From a virus: a DNA stretch of 55,819 nt. Under the pieces are notes generated by a model. That model did no database searches. It was not told the origin of the DNA and saw only the letters and a program-made list of their open reading frames with translations. The number at the start of each line of letters is the position of its first letter. The stretch's first letter is position 1. This document shows positions 1 through 7,038 of this stretch, piece by piece. A program made the translations under genes and the position numbers. The stretch covers positions 1-55,819 of the IMG/VR virus record IMGVR_UViG_3300044832_000059; one strand, written 5' to 3'.

Positions 1-127
1 ATATCCATATGTCCATTAAAGATTAGCACTCGATAACATTCATTGATAAGGTGAAAGAGATTGTCGATATGCTCAAGGACATGGTGTGCTTTGATTTCAT
101 CAACAGAATTGTCTTTGAAAGGTAATT
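1..127. repeat. Terminal direct repeat, left copy (contig circularisation overlap)
   Basis: The first 127 bases are identical to the last 127 (55693-55819). A methyltransferase reading frame continues without interruption when the two ends are joined. An exact 127-bp overlap is what a k=127 assembly gives for a circular or terminally redundant molecule, so I read it as closure of a 55,692-bp circle rather than a biological repeat. Confidence 0.95.
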
Positions 128-266
128 TCATTCTAGGATTATCAAGATCCATAACAATATCGATAGAATCCTCCTGTTGATATTTATCGATACTTGTCCA
201 CCCTTCTTGCCTGACTATTCCAGCACCCAAATCAATCTTTATACTTTTCTTAGGTTCTTCTTTCAT
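1..266 (-). CDS. SAM-dependent methyltransferase, N-terminal part (gene spans the contig junction)
   Basis: Starts at ATG 266 and runs leftward off the window; the rest is at 55404-55692. The joined protein is 184 aa. The N-terminal part carries the class I methyltransferase SAM-binding loop 'IDLGAG' near residues 11-16 and 'HHVLEHIDN' near 61-69, the usual post-motif III region of Methyltransf_11-like enzymes. It lies directly between two glycosyltransferase genes in the minus-strand sugar operon, so sugar or glycan O-methylation is the likely role. Substrate unknown. It resembles the methyltransferase at 53931-54401. Confidence 0.85.
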   Translation of the reverse strand, partial: MKEEPKKSIKIDLGAGIVRQEGWTSIDKYQQEDSIDIVMDLDNPRMKLPFKDNSVDEIKAHHVLEHIDNLFHLINECYRVLIFNGHMD

Positions 267-267
267 A

Positions 268-939
268 TTAAAAATCCTCCAAAGGAAGTGTTAGTTTTTT
301 ACTGATCCTATCCTTTTCTCCTATCACGTGACATCCTGCATTAACACCTTTCTCCCCAAGCTGCAAAAGTTCAAGATGCTTACATTCACCTTCTACTTGT
401 GTAAAGGTAAATCCTTTTTTCCTTGCTTCACTTCCAAAAAGTACATCATACATTCCATATACTTTGTGTGGGTCAGCAGAATACCAAGAAAGATTAGATA
501 TGTTGAATGCTTTATCAGCCTTAAATATTGGCTTATCAAATGCCTCAAGAACAGAGCGTTTCATAAACGTACATCCAAATCCTGTAAAGAGAATCTTACC
601 TGTAATCTCTGATTTTACAATTGTGTTATATCCCCCATTAAACCCATAATCTACGGCTGCAATATCAGCTTCAACCATGATATCGAGAAATCTATCAAGT
701 GCTTTAACAGGAGGTACGGTATCCTCCTCAATCCACCATATGTATGCAATATCTGCATCTCGTAATGCTTGTTCTGCAAGTGTATTAAAGCATTCGGGGA
801 TGGGAAGACTGTTTGTTCTAAAAACAACGATGTTGGGGTAAGTGCTTCGTACATCCTCAATGTACTGTTCAACTTCAGTAAAAGAGAGTCCTCTAGTAGG
901 CACGAGTATTGCGACTTTTGGTTGCTGTTTTATTTCCAT
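268..939 (-). CDS. GT-A type glycosyltransferase
   Basis: 223 aa from ATG 939. An upstream in-frame extension to 1209 overlaps the preceding zinc-protein gene and is rejected. The protein opens with a strand 'VAILVPTRG' (9-17) and carries 'WWIEEDTVPP' (68-77), where EED (71-73) sits in the DxD metal/nucleotide-sugar position of a GT-A fold. A later 'GFGCTFMKR' segment resembles the acceptor-side motif of family 2-like enzymes. It precedes the junction-spanning methyltransferase by 1 nt and belongs to the glycan operon. Donor and acceptor are unknown. Confidence 0.75.
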   Translation of the reverse strand: MEIKQQPKVAILVPTRGLSFTEVEQYIEDVRSTYPNIVVFRTNSLPIPECFNTLAEQALRDADIAYIWWIEEDTVPPVKALDRFLDIMVEADIAAVDYGFNGGYNTIVKSEITGKILFTGFGCTFMKRSVLEAFDKPIFKADKAFNISNLSWYSADPHKVYGMYDVLFGSEARKKGFTFTQVEGECKHLELLQLGEKGVNAGCHVIGEKDRISKKLTLPLEDF

Positions 940-952
940 TATCGTATTTTTA

Positions 953-1354
953 CTAGGATGAATTAGCTTTTTTAGCCTCATTCTCCTTTTGTATTTGTAC
1001 CATTGTTGGGGCAAGTTGAATACATCCTTTACAGTAATATTCTTTATTAAATACTTCAAATGCTGCCTTTTTCTTGCATAACTGACAGAAATGTTTTGGA
1101 GTATAAATTGCAAATGTTCCTGCAAGGTTATCATAAAAAACACCAATTTCTTTACTAGAAGAATGTCCCACTCGTGGAACGCATATTGAATTGATAAGAT
1201 TAATAGCAAGTGTCTTTGCCATCTCCCCCATCTCTTTTATCACAGAGTACGTGTTTATTAATGTCAGTTCACCTTTGGTAAAAGTATACTCTGATTTTGT
1301 ATAAAACCTTTCTGGATACTGCTCTTGTTCAATAGCTTTATCTTCAGTTGTCAT
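953..1354 (-). CDS. Hypothetical protein with C-terminal zinc-ribbon motif
   Basis: 133 aa. The only recognisable element is a C-terminal CxxC...CxxC cluster ('CQLCKKK' and 'YYCKGC'), a small treble-clef or ribbon-like metal site; the rest has no family signature I know. Its start overlaps the stop of the upstream gene by 4 nt (ATGA), so it is translationally coupled to the run of small zinc proteins feeding into the glycan operon. Confidence 0.75.
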   Translation of the reverse strand: MTTEDKAIEQEQYPERFYTKSEYTFTKGELTLINTYSVIKEMGEMAKTLAINLINSICVPRVGHSSSKEIGVFYDNLAGTFAIYTPKHFCQLCKKKAAFEVFNKEYYCKGCIQLAPTMVQIQKENEAKKANSS

Positions 1355-1635
1355 AAACTATCCTTTATGATGTTGTCATCAATACTTTCATTCATTGTGT
1401 CTGAAAAACCATCATCTGTTTCTTTTATAATGTTTGGCATGGTCCCCTTTTCAAGGTTGTCTTTATAGTTCTTCATTGAAGCATTGAAACAGTTACCAGG
1501 ATGCAACATATACATCGGTCCACCTTCTGAGAAACGAGCTTGATACAATTCCTTTGCTGGACGATGACAATAATGACACCGCTTTTGATAAGAATTACCC
1601 TTATTCTCAAATCTGAGCCTTCGTACCATTGTCAT
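1351..1635 (-). CDS. Hypothetical small zinc-binding protein
   Basis: 94 aa, ATG 1635 with an AAAGGAG site upstream. Residues around 19-50 hold 'CHYCHRPA' followed by 'HPGNCF', a CxxC...HxxxC pattern typical of small phage metal-binding proteins. The C-terminal third is acidic and probably disordered. Overlaps both neighbours by ATGA, indicating coupled translation. Function unknown. Confidence 0.75.
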   Translation of the reverse strand: MTMVRRLRFENKGNSYQKRCHYCHRPAKELYQARFSEGGPMYMLHPGNCFNASMKNYKDNLEKGTMPNIIKETDDGFSDTMNESIDDNIIKDSL

Positions 1636-2102
1636 TGTAATAACTCCTTTCCTTTTCTTGTAAATGTTCTTTTCTTTGGTTGTGTATATCCTGTATCTTC
1701 TATTGACTCATTGTAATGTGGATTCAAATAAGGAACAACTCGTGAATGAATATTCTTCTTGCATTCTATACAGAAAGCAAAGATAACTGATTTTCCATCT
1801 ACCTCAGCACTTAGTGTTGACACCGCTGTTACATGCTTTGGACAATCTCCTGAGAACCTATATTCAAGTTTTATTTCCTCTGGTTCTTTTGCTGTAACAG
1901 GTTCTGGTGGTTTAGCTCCTGATTGGCTTCTTGGAAGTGGTATAGGTCCTGATGGTGTATCTACCATGATTACGTCGTCTGTAGACGATTCTGTGACCTT
2001 TGGTGATGCTTTCTGTGGTCCTTCTATTCGGTTAATCATCTCCATGAATTCTTGGTCTGGTAACATTTCAGGAGGAATGCTTTGTTGTGCTGAATTATCC
2101 AT
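1632..2102 (-). CDS. Hypothetical protein with disordered N-terminus and zinc-ribbon C-terminus
   Basis: 156 aa. The first about 80 residues are rich in P, S, E and T and probably disordered. The second half has 'GDCPKHV' and 'AFCIECKKN', two Cys-containing knuckles about 25 residues apart, consistent with one zinc ribbon. It overlaps the upstream gene by 8 nt and the downstream gene by ATGA. No family is recognised. Confidence 0.7.
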   Translation of the reverse strand: MDNSAQQSIPPEMLPDQEFMEMINRIEGPQKASPKVTESSTDDVIMVDTPSGPIPLPRSQSGAKPPEPVTAKEPEEIKLEYRFSGDCPKHVTAVSTLSAEVDGKSVIFAFCIECKKNIHSRVVPYLNPHYNESIEDTGYTQPKKRTFTRKGKELLQ

Positions 2103-2478
2103 TGAGCTTCTTTACCTGCCCTTCTGTTGGTAATGCTATTCCTGAGTCCTTAGAAAGAAGCCGATTATATCGCATCTTTGCAATCTCTCCAACCAACTCC
2201 ATATCATGTATTGAGAGAACTGATAACCCACTTCGCTCAAGATCGGTAAGCGTTACAAGCATCTCCCTGAGTCTTTCCTCCATATGTCTCAGTTGCTCTT
2301 CGGTAAAATTAAAATCTTCAACCAATATCTGTTCAATTGCAAGCGTATATTCCTGTGCAGTCTCCATCATTGAAGTTCCTACTCGCTCAACTTCTTTGAA
2401 CGCAGCAATATGCTTCTCAGATAACTCCATCTTTCCGTTCTTTTTCTCAATTACTGGTAAGTTATTTTTCTTTTTCAT
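2095..2478 (-). CDS. Hypothetical helical protein
   Basis: 127 aa, strongly helical with a long coiled-coil-like middle (about residues 20-90, rich in E, L and M). No catalytic motif seen. It overlaps the upstream gene by 17 nt and the downstream gene by 8 nt in the same operon. Role unknown. Confidence 0.7.
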   Translation of the reverse strand: MKKKNNLPVIEKKNGKMELSEKHIAAFKEVERVGTSMMETAQEYTLAIEQILVEDFNFTEEQLRHMEERLREMLVTLTDLERSGLSVLSIHDMELVGEIAKMRYNRLLSKDSGIALPTEGQVKKLNG

Positions 2479-2689
2479 TTGGTGTTAAGAAAATGTTCTG
2501 TATAATACTGCATCGATACCCTATTGTCGCATCACCTTCAACTTTTGTTGATAAAATAATCTCTGTAACAGGTATCTTCTTTGGACTCCACATGGGAACA
2601 AGTATTGATTGTTCCTCAATAAACTGTGCATCCTGATCGAGAACTTCTATTCTCTGCCCATTCTTTGCATTAATCAAATAAGTAATCAT
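2462..2689 (-). CDS. Hypothetical small beta-rich protein
   Basis: 75 aa. The predicted content is mostly short strands, with no Cys pairs and no membrane segment. Its start lies inside the end of the upstream zinc-finger gene (20-nt overlap), so the pair is probably co-translated. No function assigned. Confidence 0.65.
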   Translation of the reverse strand: MITYLINAKNGQRIEVLDQDAQFIEEQSILVPMWSPKKIPVTEIILSTKVEGDATIGYRCSIIQNIFLTPNEKEK

Positions 2690-2831
2690 TATTTCTTGTT
2701 CTCTTCTTACCGAAGTCCCTTATCCTACAAGCATTATCAAAATAAAGACGAGGAGGATACGAATGCTTTGACTGTTTCTCCTGCTTTATCACCTTTCCAC
2801 ATCCACAAGCGCATAGTCGTTCAGCAATCAT
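2670..2831 (-). CDS. Small zinc-finger protein (CxCGCG...CR type)
   Basis: 53 aa, short enough to be missed by length cut-offs. It starts at ATG 2831 with a GGGAGA ribosome site 5 nt upstream. It carries 'LCACGCGKVI' (6-15), then 'YPPRLYFDNACR' (25-36). The CxCGC knuckle followed by a Y/F-x-x-A-C-R element is a pattern common in small phage zinc-finger proteins. It is the first gene of the minus-strand operon and follows a clear promoter. Nucleic-acid binding is likely but not shown. Confidence 0.75.
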   Translation of the reverse strand: MIAERLCACGCGKVIKQEKQSKHSYPPRLYFDNACRIRDFGKKRTRNNDYLFD

Positions 2832-2842
2832 ACTTCTCCCTA

Positions 2843-2872
2843 GTTATAAACCAAAAAAGATAGGAATGTCAA
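2843..2872 (-). promoter_or_regulatory. Sigma70-type promoter of the leftward zinc-protein/glycan operon
   Basis: On the minus strand TTGACA (2872-2867) is followed after 18 nt by TATAAC (2848-2843). Transcription would start a few bases before the ribosome site of the 2831 gene. It is divergent from the promoter at 2892-2921. Confidence 0.7.
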
Positions 2873-2891
2873 CTATCAATAGGGATCGATG

Positions 2892-2921
2892 TTGACACAT
2901 ATTATAGTAATACTATATACT
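2892..2921 (+). promoter_or_regulatory. Sigma70-type promoter in front of G/T array A
   Basis: TTGACA (2892-2897), 18-nt spacer, TATACT (2916-2921). The spacer contains the short palindrome ATAGTAATACTAT, a possible operator. The transcript would begin near 2928 and contain the whole pentamer array as its 5' leader before the gene at 3081. Confidence 0.7.
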
Positions 2922-2942
2922 ATGAAACAGGTATACCTACCG

Positions 2943-3060
2943 TCGGGGTAAGTTGTGTTGGGGTGGGATCGGGCATGGCAGTCAGGGTTAGTCTAGTCAA
3001 ATTATGTCAAGGCATGTTGTGGCAGTCATGGAGAGTTAGGTTATGGCAAGGAGAGTCATG
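2943..3060 (+). repeat. Pentamer-register G/T-rich array A
   Basis: A non-coding leader built of GCAG tetramers (2978-2981 and 3022-3025) each followed by whole pentamers of the form (T/G)NNNG: 7 before the first box, 8 between, 7 after. By hand count 21 of 22 pentamers end in G. GGCAGTC boxes are at 2977-2983 and 3021-3027 (44 nt apart). The 51-bp module 2977-3027 is identical to the reverse complement of 42121-42171. It lies between a promoter and the ribosome site of the 3081 gene and is co-oriented with transcription. Confidence 0.85.
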
Positions 3061-3080
3061 ATGAAAGGGGGTGAATAATA

Positions 3081-3443
3081 ATGAGTGAAGATGTATTAAA
3101 AAAATTTTCAAGTAATACTAATATTCTCAAGTTCAATGAGGATGGAGAGATCTCTGGAATATACAAAAAGGTGTATGAGGAAGATGATCCATTCAGTAAG
3201 GATGGAGGAAAAAGGCTTATTTATCTTATTAAGTCTGATGACGACAATAAGGAGAAGCAGCTTTCTTCAACATCAAAGCGACTTGCGAGAGCGATGTATG
3301 AATCAGGTGCAAATTTTGGGGATCATATCACGATTATGCGTTTTGGTGAAAAATACGAAACAGCATTTAAAGTGAAAGTGTCTGCAAAAGAACAAGTAAC
3401 TGAAACTGAAGAAGCAGTTCCTGATATCGCAGCAGACTTTTAA
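3081..3443 (+). CDS. Acidic hypothetical protein, possible single-strand nucleic-acid binder
   Basis: 120 aa, ATG 3081 with a strong GGGGGTGA site. The N-terminus and middle look like a compact beta domain with an acidic linker ('YEEDDPF') and a conserved-looking 'STSKRLARAMYESGANFG' helix; the C-terminal 25 residues are very acidic, as in many phage single-strand DNA-binding proteins. That tail, the short length and the position between arrays A and B suggest an SSB-like or RNA-binding role. This is inference: no family motif is decisive. Confidence 0.75.
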   Translation: MSEDVLKKFSSNTNILKFNEDGEISGIYKKVYEEDDPFSKDGGKRLIYLIKSDDDNKEKQLSSTSKRLARAMYESGANFGDHITIMRFGEKYETAFKVKVSAKEQVTETEEAVPDIAADF

Positions 3444-3444
3444 G

Positions 3445-3547
3445 GGCAGTCATGGTGGGTCTAGTTATGTTATGTCAAGTCATTTTATGTTTTGGCAGTC
3501 ATGGAGCGTTGGGGCGAGTCATGGACAGGTTGGGAGCGGCAGGAATG
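3445..3547 (+). repeat. Pentamer-register G/T-rich array B
   Basis: Begins one base after the stop of the 3081 gene. GGCAGTC boxes are at 3445-3451 and 3494-3500, with a truncated GGCAG at 3538-3542; the distances are 49 and 44 nt. Between boxes the sequence divides into 9 and 8 pentamers, 16 of 17 ending in G. The register fades after 3547. Same unit rule as arrays A, C and D. Confidence 0.8.
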
Positions 3548-3596
3548 GTTTCATGTCTAATCTGGGGTGTTCTTCGGTCACAGGAGGGCATCCCTG

Positions 3597-4217
3597 ATGA
3601 GGTATGAAGTAATTATGAAAGTAGGATCAAAAACGAGTTTACATTTAAAATCAGGCGCATACGCAGCAATGCTAGGAAGAATGCGTTGTTTTTCTTGTAG
3701 AAAAAAGATTGTTGTACTGTTAGGAGGTAAGATACAAGATCTTCTTTGGGAAGATAAATTTTATTGTGAAGGATGTATCTTGCAGGTATCTCATGGTATT
3801 AAAATGCCAAGACAAATCTTTAATCCAATTTATTGGATACCTTGTCCTATCGAAGGATGTAAAAAGTATCGCAAACGATCTTTTCCTTCATGCTCAGAAC
3901 ATTTTGTATTAGTACCAAGCAAAAATCCTCCTGGAACTGCAAAAAAACTGAGAAGAAAAATCTATTATGAAGTAAAAAGGAAACCAAAAGTAACTGATTC
4001 ATCATTTAATTCTCATGGTGATACAGGAACTCTTAAAAAAGACCTCGCTTTTTGTCAAAATTACGACTGTCCTGATAAAAAACCACTACTAAGAAAAGAA
4101 ATGTACAAAATGAGAGTTGGTAATCTGAGTTTACGACCAATGTACTTTTGCTCTGTATGGTGTAAATTTGTTATAAAGGGAGAGAATCCTTCTGAAAGAT
4201 ATAAAGAATGGGTTTGA
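3597..4217 (+). CDS. Hypothetical protein with several zinc-knuckle motifs
   Basis: 206 aa. ATG 3597 is preferred over an upstream GTG (3567) because AGGAGG lies 9 nt before it. At least three Cys clusters are visible: 'RCFSCRKK' with 'YCEGCI' near 32-65, 'CPIEGCKKY' with 'FPSCSEH' near 82-103, and 'FCQNYDC' with 'YFCSVWC' in the last third. It is Lys/Arg-rich between clusters, which fits nucleic-acid binding. No catalytic domain recognised. It ends just before the promoter at 4222. Confidence 0.75.
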   Translation: MRYEVIMKVGSKTSLHLKSGAYAAMLGRMRCFSCRKKIVVLLGGKIQDLLWEDKFYCEGCILQVSHGIKMPRQIFNPIYWIPCPIEGCKKYRKRSFPSCSEHFVLVPSKNPPGTAKKLRRKIYYEVKRKPKVTDSSFNSHGDTGTLKKDLAFCQNYDCPDKKPLLRKEMYKMRVGNLSLRPMYFCSVWCKFVIKGENPSERYKEWV

Positions 4218-4221
4218 CCTC

Positions 4222-4250
4222 TTGACATTTCTTCTGTTTTTTTCTATAAA
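4222..4250 (+). promoter_or_regulatory. Sigma70-type promoter
   Basis: TTGACA (4222-4227), exactly 17 nt, TATAAA (4245-4250). It is followed within 30 nt by a complex hairpin ending in a T-run and then directly by a start codon at 4345. Confidence 0.75.
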
Positions 4251-4277
4251 TATCATGCTAGAAGAGATAGGTTATTT

Positions 4278-4344
4278 AAGACTCTTTGATGTGGGGTTTG
4301 GGAGACCTAACCCATCTAGCACCTCACATTAAGGGGTCTTTTTT
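4278..4344 (+). terminator. Leader hairpin/terminator between promoter and gene
   Basis: Outer stem AAGACTC (4278-4284) pairs with GGGTCTT near 4334-4340, followed by a T6-7 run. Inside is a second stem ATGTGGGGT/ACCTCACAT and a small TGGG/CCCA hairpin, so the leader can fold as a branched structure. The T-run runs into ATG 4345. It looks like an attenuator or a short terminated RNA. Similar promoter-hairpin-T-run-gene arrangements occur at 15521-15661 and 21024-21113. Confidence 0.6.
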
Positions 4345-4488
4345 ATGTTTAAATTATTACACTCTCAACATAGGTATTCAGTAATCAAGCGTATAAAAAA
4401 AGACTCTTTAGGAAGAGAATACGTAATATGGGTATGTAAATCTTGTCCTCATCTTAAAATTAGATACATTAATTTAGAAAAGGGATAG
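4345..4488 (+). CDS. Small hypothetical protein with CxxC
   Basis: 47 aa, starting within the T-run of the leader terminator. Basic, with one 'CKSC' motif (residues 34-37). No ribosome site is obvious, so expression would depend on read-through of the leader. Low-information protein; the intact frame from leader to structured region is the main support. Confidence 0.5.
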   Translation: MFKLLHSQHRYSVIKRIKKDSLGREYVIWVCKSCPHLKIRYINLEKG

Positions 4489-4690
4489 AGCAGCAGAGTA
4501 GATTAACTGCAACCTACCGTAAGAACCATTGACAGGGATGTAACAAGCGGTTTCCCGTCCTTTAACTGTCAGTAAGTGTTCAGCTAGACATCTGTGAGGT
4601 GAAGACCAAGCCAGTGATGCTGATAATAAAAACAACGAGGTTCTGGTGTACTTATTCTTATAGGGAAGGAGAGAGTATATATACTCTAGT
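4489..4690 (+). ncRNA. Candidate structured RNA between small genes
   Basis: About 200 nt without a credible gene, richer in GC than its surroundings and full of nested inverted repeats: GCAG/CTGC near the start, GTAG/CTAC around 4500-4518, TGACAG/CTGTCA enclosing a GGGA/TCCC pair near 4530-4580, TCAGC+ATC/GAT+GCTGA near 4580-4625, and GAGTATATATACTC just upstream of the next gene. It looks like a folded RNA but I do not recognise the class; covariance data would be needed. The reverse-strand frame here (4474-4698) is judged spurious. Confidence 0.4.
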
Positions 4691-4696
4691 TTTGTC

Positions 4697-4873
4697 ATGC
4701 AATATAAATACTATTTACTTTTAGAACTTGAAGTGAGAGTAAAATACAAAGAAAAGTTACTCAATAACTGGAAGAAAGGAGTACCTTTCTTTACTCTTGA
4801 GCCATATGAAAAGAAATACATTCTAACAATGTGTAAGAAAGATATTGATTGGGGACAATATAACAAAGTATGA
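4697..4873 (+). CDS. Small hypothetical protein
   Basis: 58 aa, ATG 4697, with AAGGAG-like sequence about 30 nt upstream beyond a palindrome. Basic and aromatic-rich (Y, K, W), no Cys. Its stop overlaps the next start as ATGA (4870-4873), which supports it being translated. Confidence 0.6.
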   Translation: MQYKYYLLLELEVRVKYKEKLLNNWKKGVPFFTLEPYEKKYILTMCKKDIDWGQYNKV

Positions 4874-5106
4874 TACCACCACTCACCTTACAACTTGAAC
4901 AGGCTGAAAGATTAAGAAAAGCAAATCAACTGAGAAAGTTTGGTCATCTAGCAACTTGGAAAGAACTCTTTATCTTTCAATGTACTGTCGCAACGCCTGA
5001 ACAGATACAAATGATATCAGGATATGCCTATAGGAAAAATCATGGGGAACCTATAACATTGCCACTAAAAGATTATGCTATTCAACAAAAGTTATTGACA
5101 AGTTAA
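4870..5106 (+). CDS. Hypothetical protein
   Basis: 78 aa, coupled by ATGA to the gene before it. Mostly helical and basic in the first half; no recognisable motif. It precedes the glycosidase by 23 nt. Confidence 0.65.
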   Translation: MIPPLTLQLEQAERLRKANQLRKFGHLATWKELFIFQCTVATPEQIQMISGYAYRKNHGEPITLPLKDYAIQQKLLTS

Positions 5107-5129
5107 TTGTTTTTTTTTAAGGTAAAAGA

Positions 5130-6344
5130 ATGAGTAATATCATATCATTTGACATCATGAAGTACACAAAGGACACACTAGGTTTTCAGCCTAGTGCAAA
5201 AGCTTTGACAAGTATTTTATCTGTTGTTAAGGCAAACTTTCCTGGAGTAACACACATTGCTTTTTCAATTCCTCTTAATTCTACGGATCAATTTAAGCAG
5301 TATGGGACTACTCCTTCCCCTCTTTCTGTTGAAGCGTTTACTGATATGGTTCTTGATGTGATTCACAATGCAGGGTATGGAACGATTATCAGAGGTACTG
5401 ATTGTGGTATGGAGCAAATCTATAATTTTCCTCTTATATCGAAGAACCCTACCTTTTATACCACTCAGGTGGTAGGGTGGTTAAATCTTCATAAGTCACA
5501 TCTAGCAAACGGTGATGTTGGGGCATTCTATACTGAAGCTGATGGGCATATCAATTACAACGGTGCATCTCCAGTTGACGAAGGGTCACATGACTGGAGA
5601 ACTGATTACAATGCTCTCTGGCAACAATTGCCTCTTACGGTTAAGAAGTGGGGTACAGCAAATGGGTTATCACTGTTATGTCACACCTCAGTAAATGGAA
5701 CTTCTATTTCTAATGCATCGTATGATGGGAGGACGTTTAATGTGAGTGGGGCAGATCAGTTGCAGAATCAGGATGCTATTAATGCTCAGGGTGGGATGAT
5801 TATTGACTGGTACAACTATGGGAATGCCCCAACGGATGAGGCTGGGTATATTTCGTGGTATAAGGAGTCACTTGATTTCTTTTCTAGGTTGCATAGTGGG
5901 AATAGTATTTTCGTTCAGGAGTGGGGGGATACGAGGGGAGATAAGGGTGGTGTAATTCAGAAAAACGATCCTGGGTTGTCGGCAAACTTGGCAGATCAAG
6001 TATTCTTTCCTTATTTGAAATCAGGGAAAATGTTTGGGATAAATTTCTGGAATTTGTTTGATACGCCTCAAGAGGGTATCTTAAGTGCTGGAGGAAATGA
6101 CATTATGTATTTGAATGGTGGGGGAGCAGTGATGCTTAATCAAAAAGGGATACTTCTTGCAAGCATTTTTAAGAAATGGTTTGGAGGGCTTACACCTACA
6201 CCAGTGCCGACACCCGTTCCAACTCCGACACCCATTCCTACGGGTATTACAGTGTCATCAGAGGGGGTTCCAGTAGGGTCTCCCCATTATCATGATCTTA
6301 TCTTTAATGGGAAAGTGTTGGGGAAGATAATTATTTACTATTAA
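5130..6344 (+). CDS. Putative clan-A-like glycoside hydrolase with Pro/Thr linker
   Basis: 404 aa. Residues about 1-350 look like a TIM-barrel glycosidase, with alternating strands and helices, an acidic 'YTEADGHINY' segment mid-barrel and 'VQEWGDTRG' late, where the Glu of 'QEWG' fits the nucleophile position of clan GH-A enzymes. A linker of repeated P-T-P-V/I units follows, then a small C-terminal beta domain. No signal peptide, so it may be virion-associated or released on lysis. It could degrade a host polysaccharide for entry or release. The family number cannot be fixed by eye. Confidence 0.65.
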   Translation: MSNIISFDIMKYTKDTLGFQPSAKALTSILSVVKANFPGVTHIAFSIPLNSTDQFKQYGTTPSPLSVEAFTDMVLDVIHNAGYGTIIRGTDCGMEQIYNFPLISKNPTFYTTQVVGWLNLHKSHLANGDVGAFYTEADGHINYNGASPVDEGSHDWRTDYNALWQQLPLTVKKWGTANGLSLLCHTSVNGTSISNASYDGRTFNVSGADQLQNQDAINAQGGMIIDWYNYGNAPTDEAGYISWYKESLDFFSRLHSGNSIFVQEWGDTRGDKGGVIQKNDPGLSANLADQVFFPYLKSGKMFGINFWNLFDTPQEGILSAGGNDIMYLNGGGAVMLNQKGILLASIFKKWFGGLTPTPVPTPVPTPTPIPTGITVSSEGVPVGSPHYHDLIFNGKVLGKIIIYY

Positions 6345-6371
6345 CGTGTTTACTTCGGATGCGCTACCCCG

Positions 6372-6449
6372 TTATTGACATAGATGCATACCTCCCATAC
6401 GCTCTCCGCATGAGCTGCATACACCTATTGTTTTATTTTTATCGCTCAT
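6372..6449 (-). CDS. Possible 25-residue zinc peptide
   Basis: 25 aa, starting inside the end of the upstream gene and containing 'CSSCGERMGGMHLC', a CxxC...C pattern. It fits the operon's overlapping style and its zinc-ribbon theme, but it is very short and could be chance. Confidence 0.35.
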   Translation of the reverse strand: MSDKNKTIGVCSSCGERMGGMHLCQ

Positions 6450-6630
6450 GATTCACCTCCACCTTTTTCAGTCTCTTGGTAAGGAAGGACTCGATATCTT
6501 GAGGAATTACTGATATATGCTCGCTCAATCCAGGTATAACTTTCTCGGTGGCTTGATGCTCAGAGCACCATTTAAATAATTTAGGTATTTCTTTCAGTAT
6601 CTTCTCAATGGTTGGTGATAGTGGTTTCAT
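6439..6630 (-). CDS. Small hypothetical protein
   Basis: 63 aa, helical, mixed charge, no motif. The start overlaps the preceding stop by ATGA (6627-6630), indicating coupled expression in the 9.1-6.4 kb minus-strand operon. Confidence 0.6.
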   Translation of the reverse strand: MKPLSPTIEKILKEIPKLFKWCSEHQATEKVIPGLSEHISVIPQDIESFLTKRLKKVEVNHER

Positions 6631-6782
6631 GTTTTTTGTACTTGTATTAACGCTCGTTCTAATCGCTTAAGCATTTTTTTCTCTTCTCGTAAAAGATTTT
6701 CATATTTGTAAATTCTTAATCTGCTTCTTGTTACCATGCTTTTAATAATCCACCACGGTTTAATTGCATAACTACTTGGCAC
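6627..6782 (-). CDS. Small basic coiled-coil protein (GTG start)
   Basis: 51 aa from GTG 6782, chosen because GAGGGG lies 7 nt upstream and the start overlaps the preceding gene's end. A longer frame to 6872 would sit inside the upstream gene. The C-terminal 30 residues form a Lys/Arg/Glu-rich amphipathic helix. Function unknown. Confidence 0.55.
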   Translation of the reverse strand: MPSSYAIKPWWIIKSMVTRSRLRIYKYENLLREEKKMLKRLERALIQVQKT

Positions 6783-7038
6783 TCGTTGACCCCTCTGTGC
6801 TATCAGGACAGACAATGCTTGCTGTTGGGTGACTCTGTACCGTATCAGCGTAGACAACACAATTCTTTCCATGAATAGATACTACCTGAAGTACTTTGAC
6901 ATCTTTACTTTGTGGAGATTTACTTGGCTCATTATTCCAATCTTTAGGAAGGAAAAAGAAGATAATTCCAACGGTAAACCCTAACAAAAAGAAAAAAAGA
7001 AAAAGTAAATAGTTTTCTTTGATAAATATATTTCTCAT
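6772..7038 (-). CDS. Single-pass membrane protein
   Basis: 88 aa. A phenylalanine-rich hydrophobic segment (about residues 8-30) is followed by a polar soluble domain with two Cys. The topology suggests an inner-membrane anchored protein with its C-terminus outside. It overlaps the upstream gene by 4 nt. Function unknown. Confidence 0.65.
   Translation of the reverse strand: MRNIFIKENYLLFLFFFLLGFTVGIIFFFLPKDWNNEPSKSPQSKDVKVLQVVSIHGKNCVVYADTVQSHPTASIVCPDSTEGSTSAK

Noticed and set aside
1-127. Biological terminal repeats (T7-like)
   Set aside because: A gene reads straight through the join and the overlap length equals a common assembly k-mer; true terminal redundancy cannot be shown from this sequence.
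940-1209. N-terminal extension of the 268-939 glycosyltransferase
   Set aside because: It would overlap the zinc-protein gene 953-1354 almost completely, and GT-A homology starts at the ATG 939 segment.
4474-4698. 74-residue minus-strand frame over the structured region
   Set aside because: Antisense to coupled plus-strand genes; the region is better explained by RNA-like inverted repeats.
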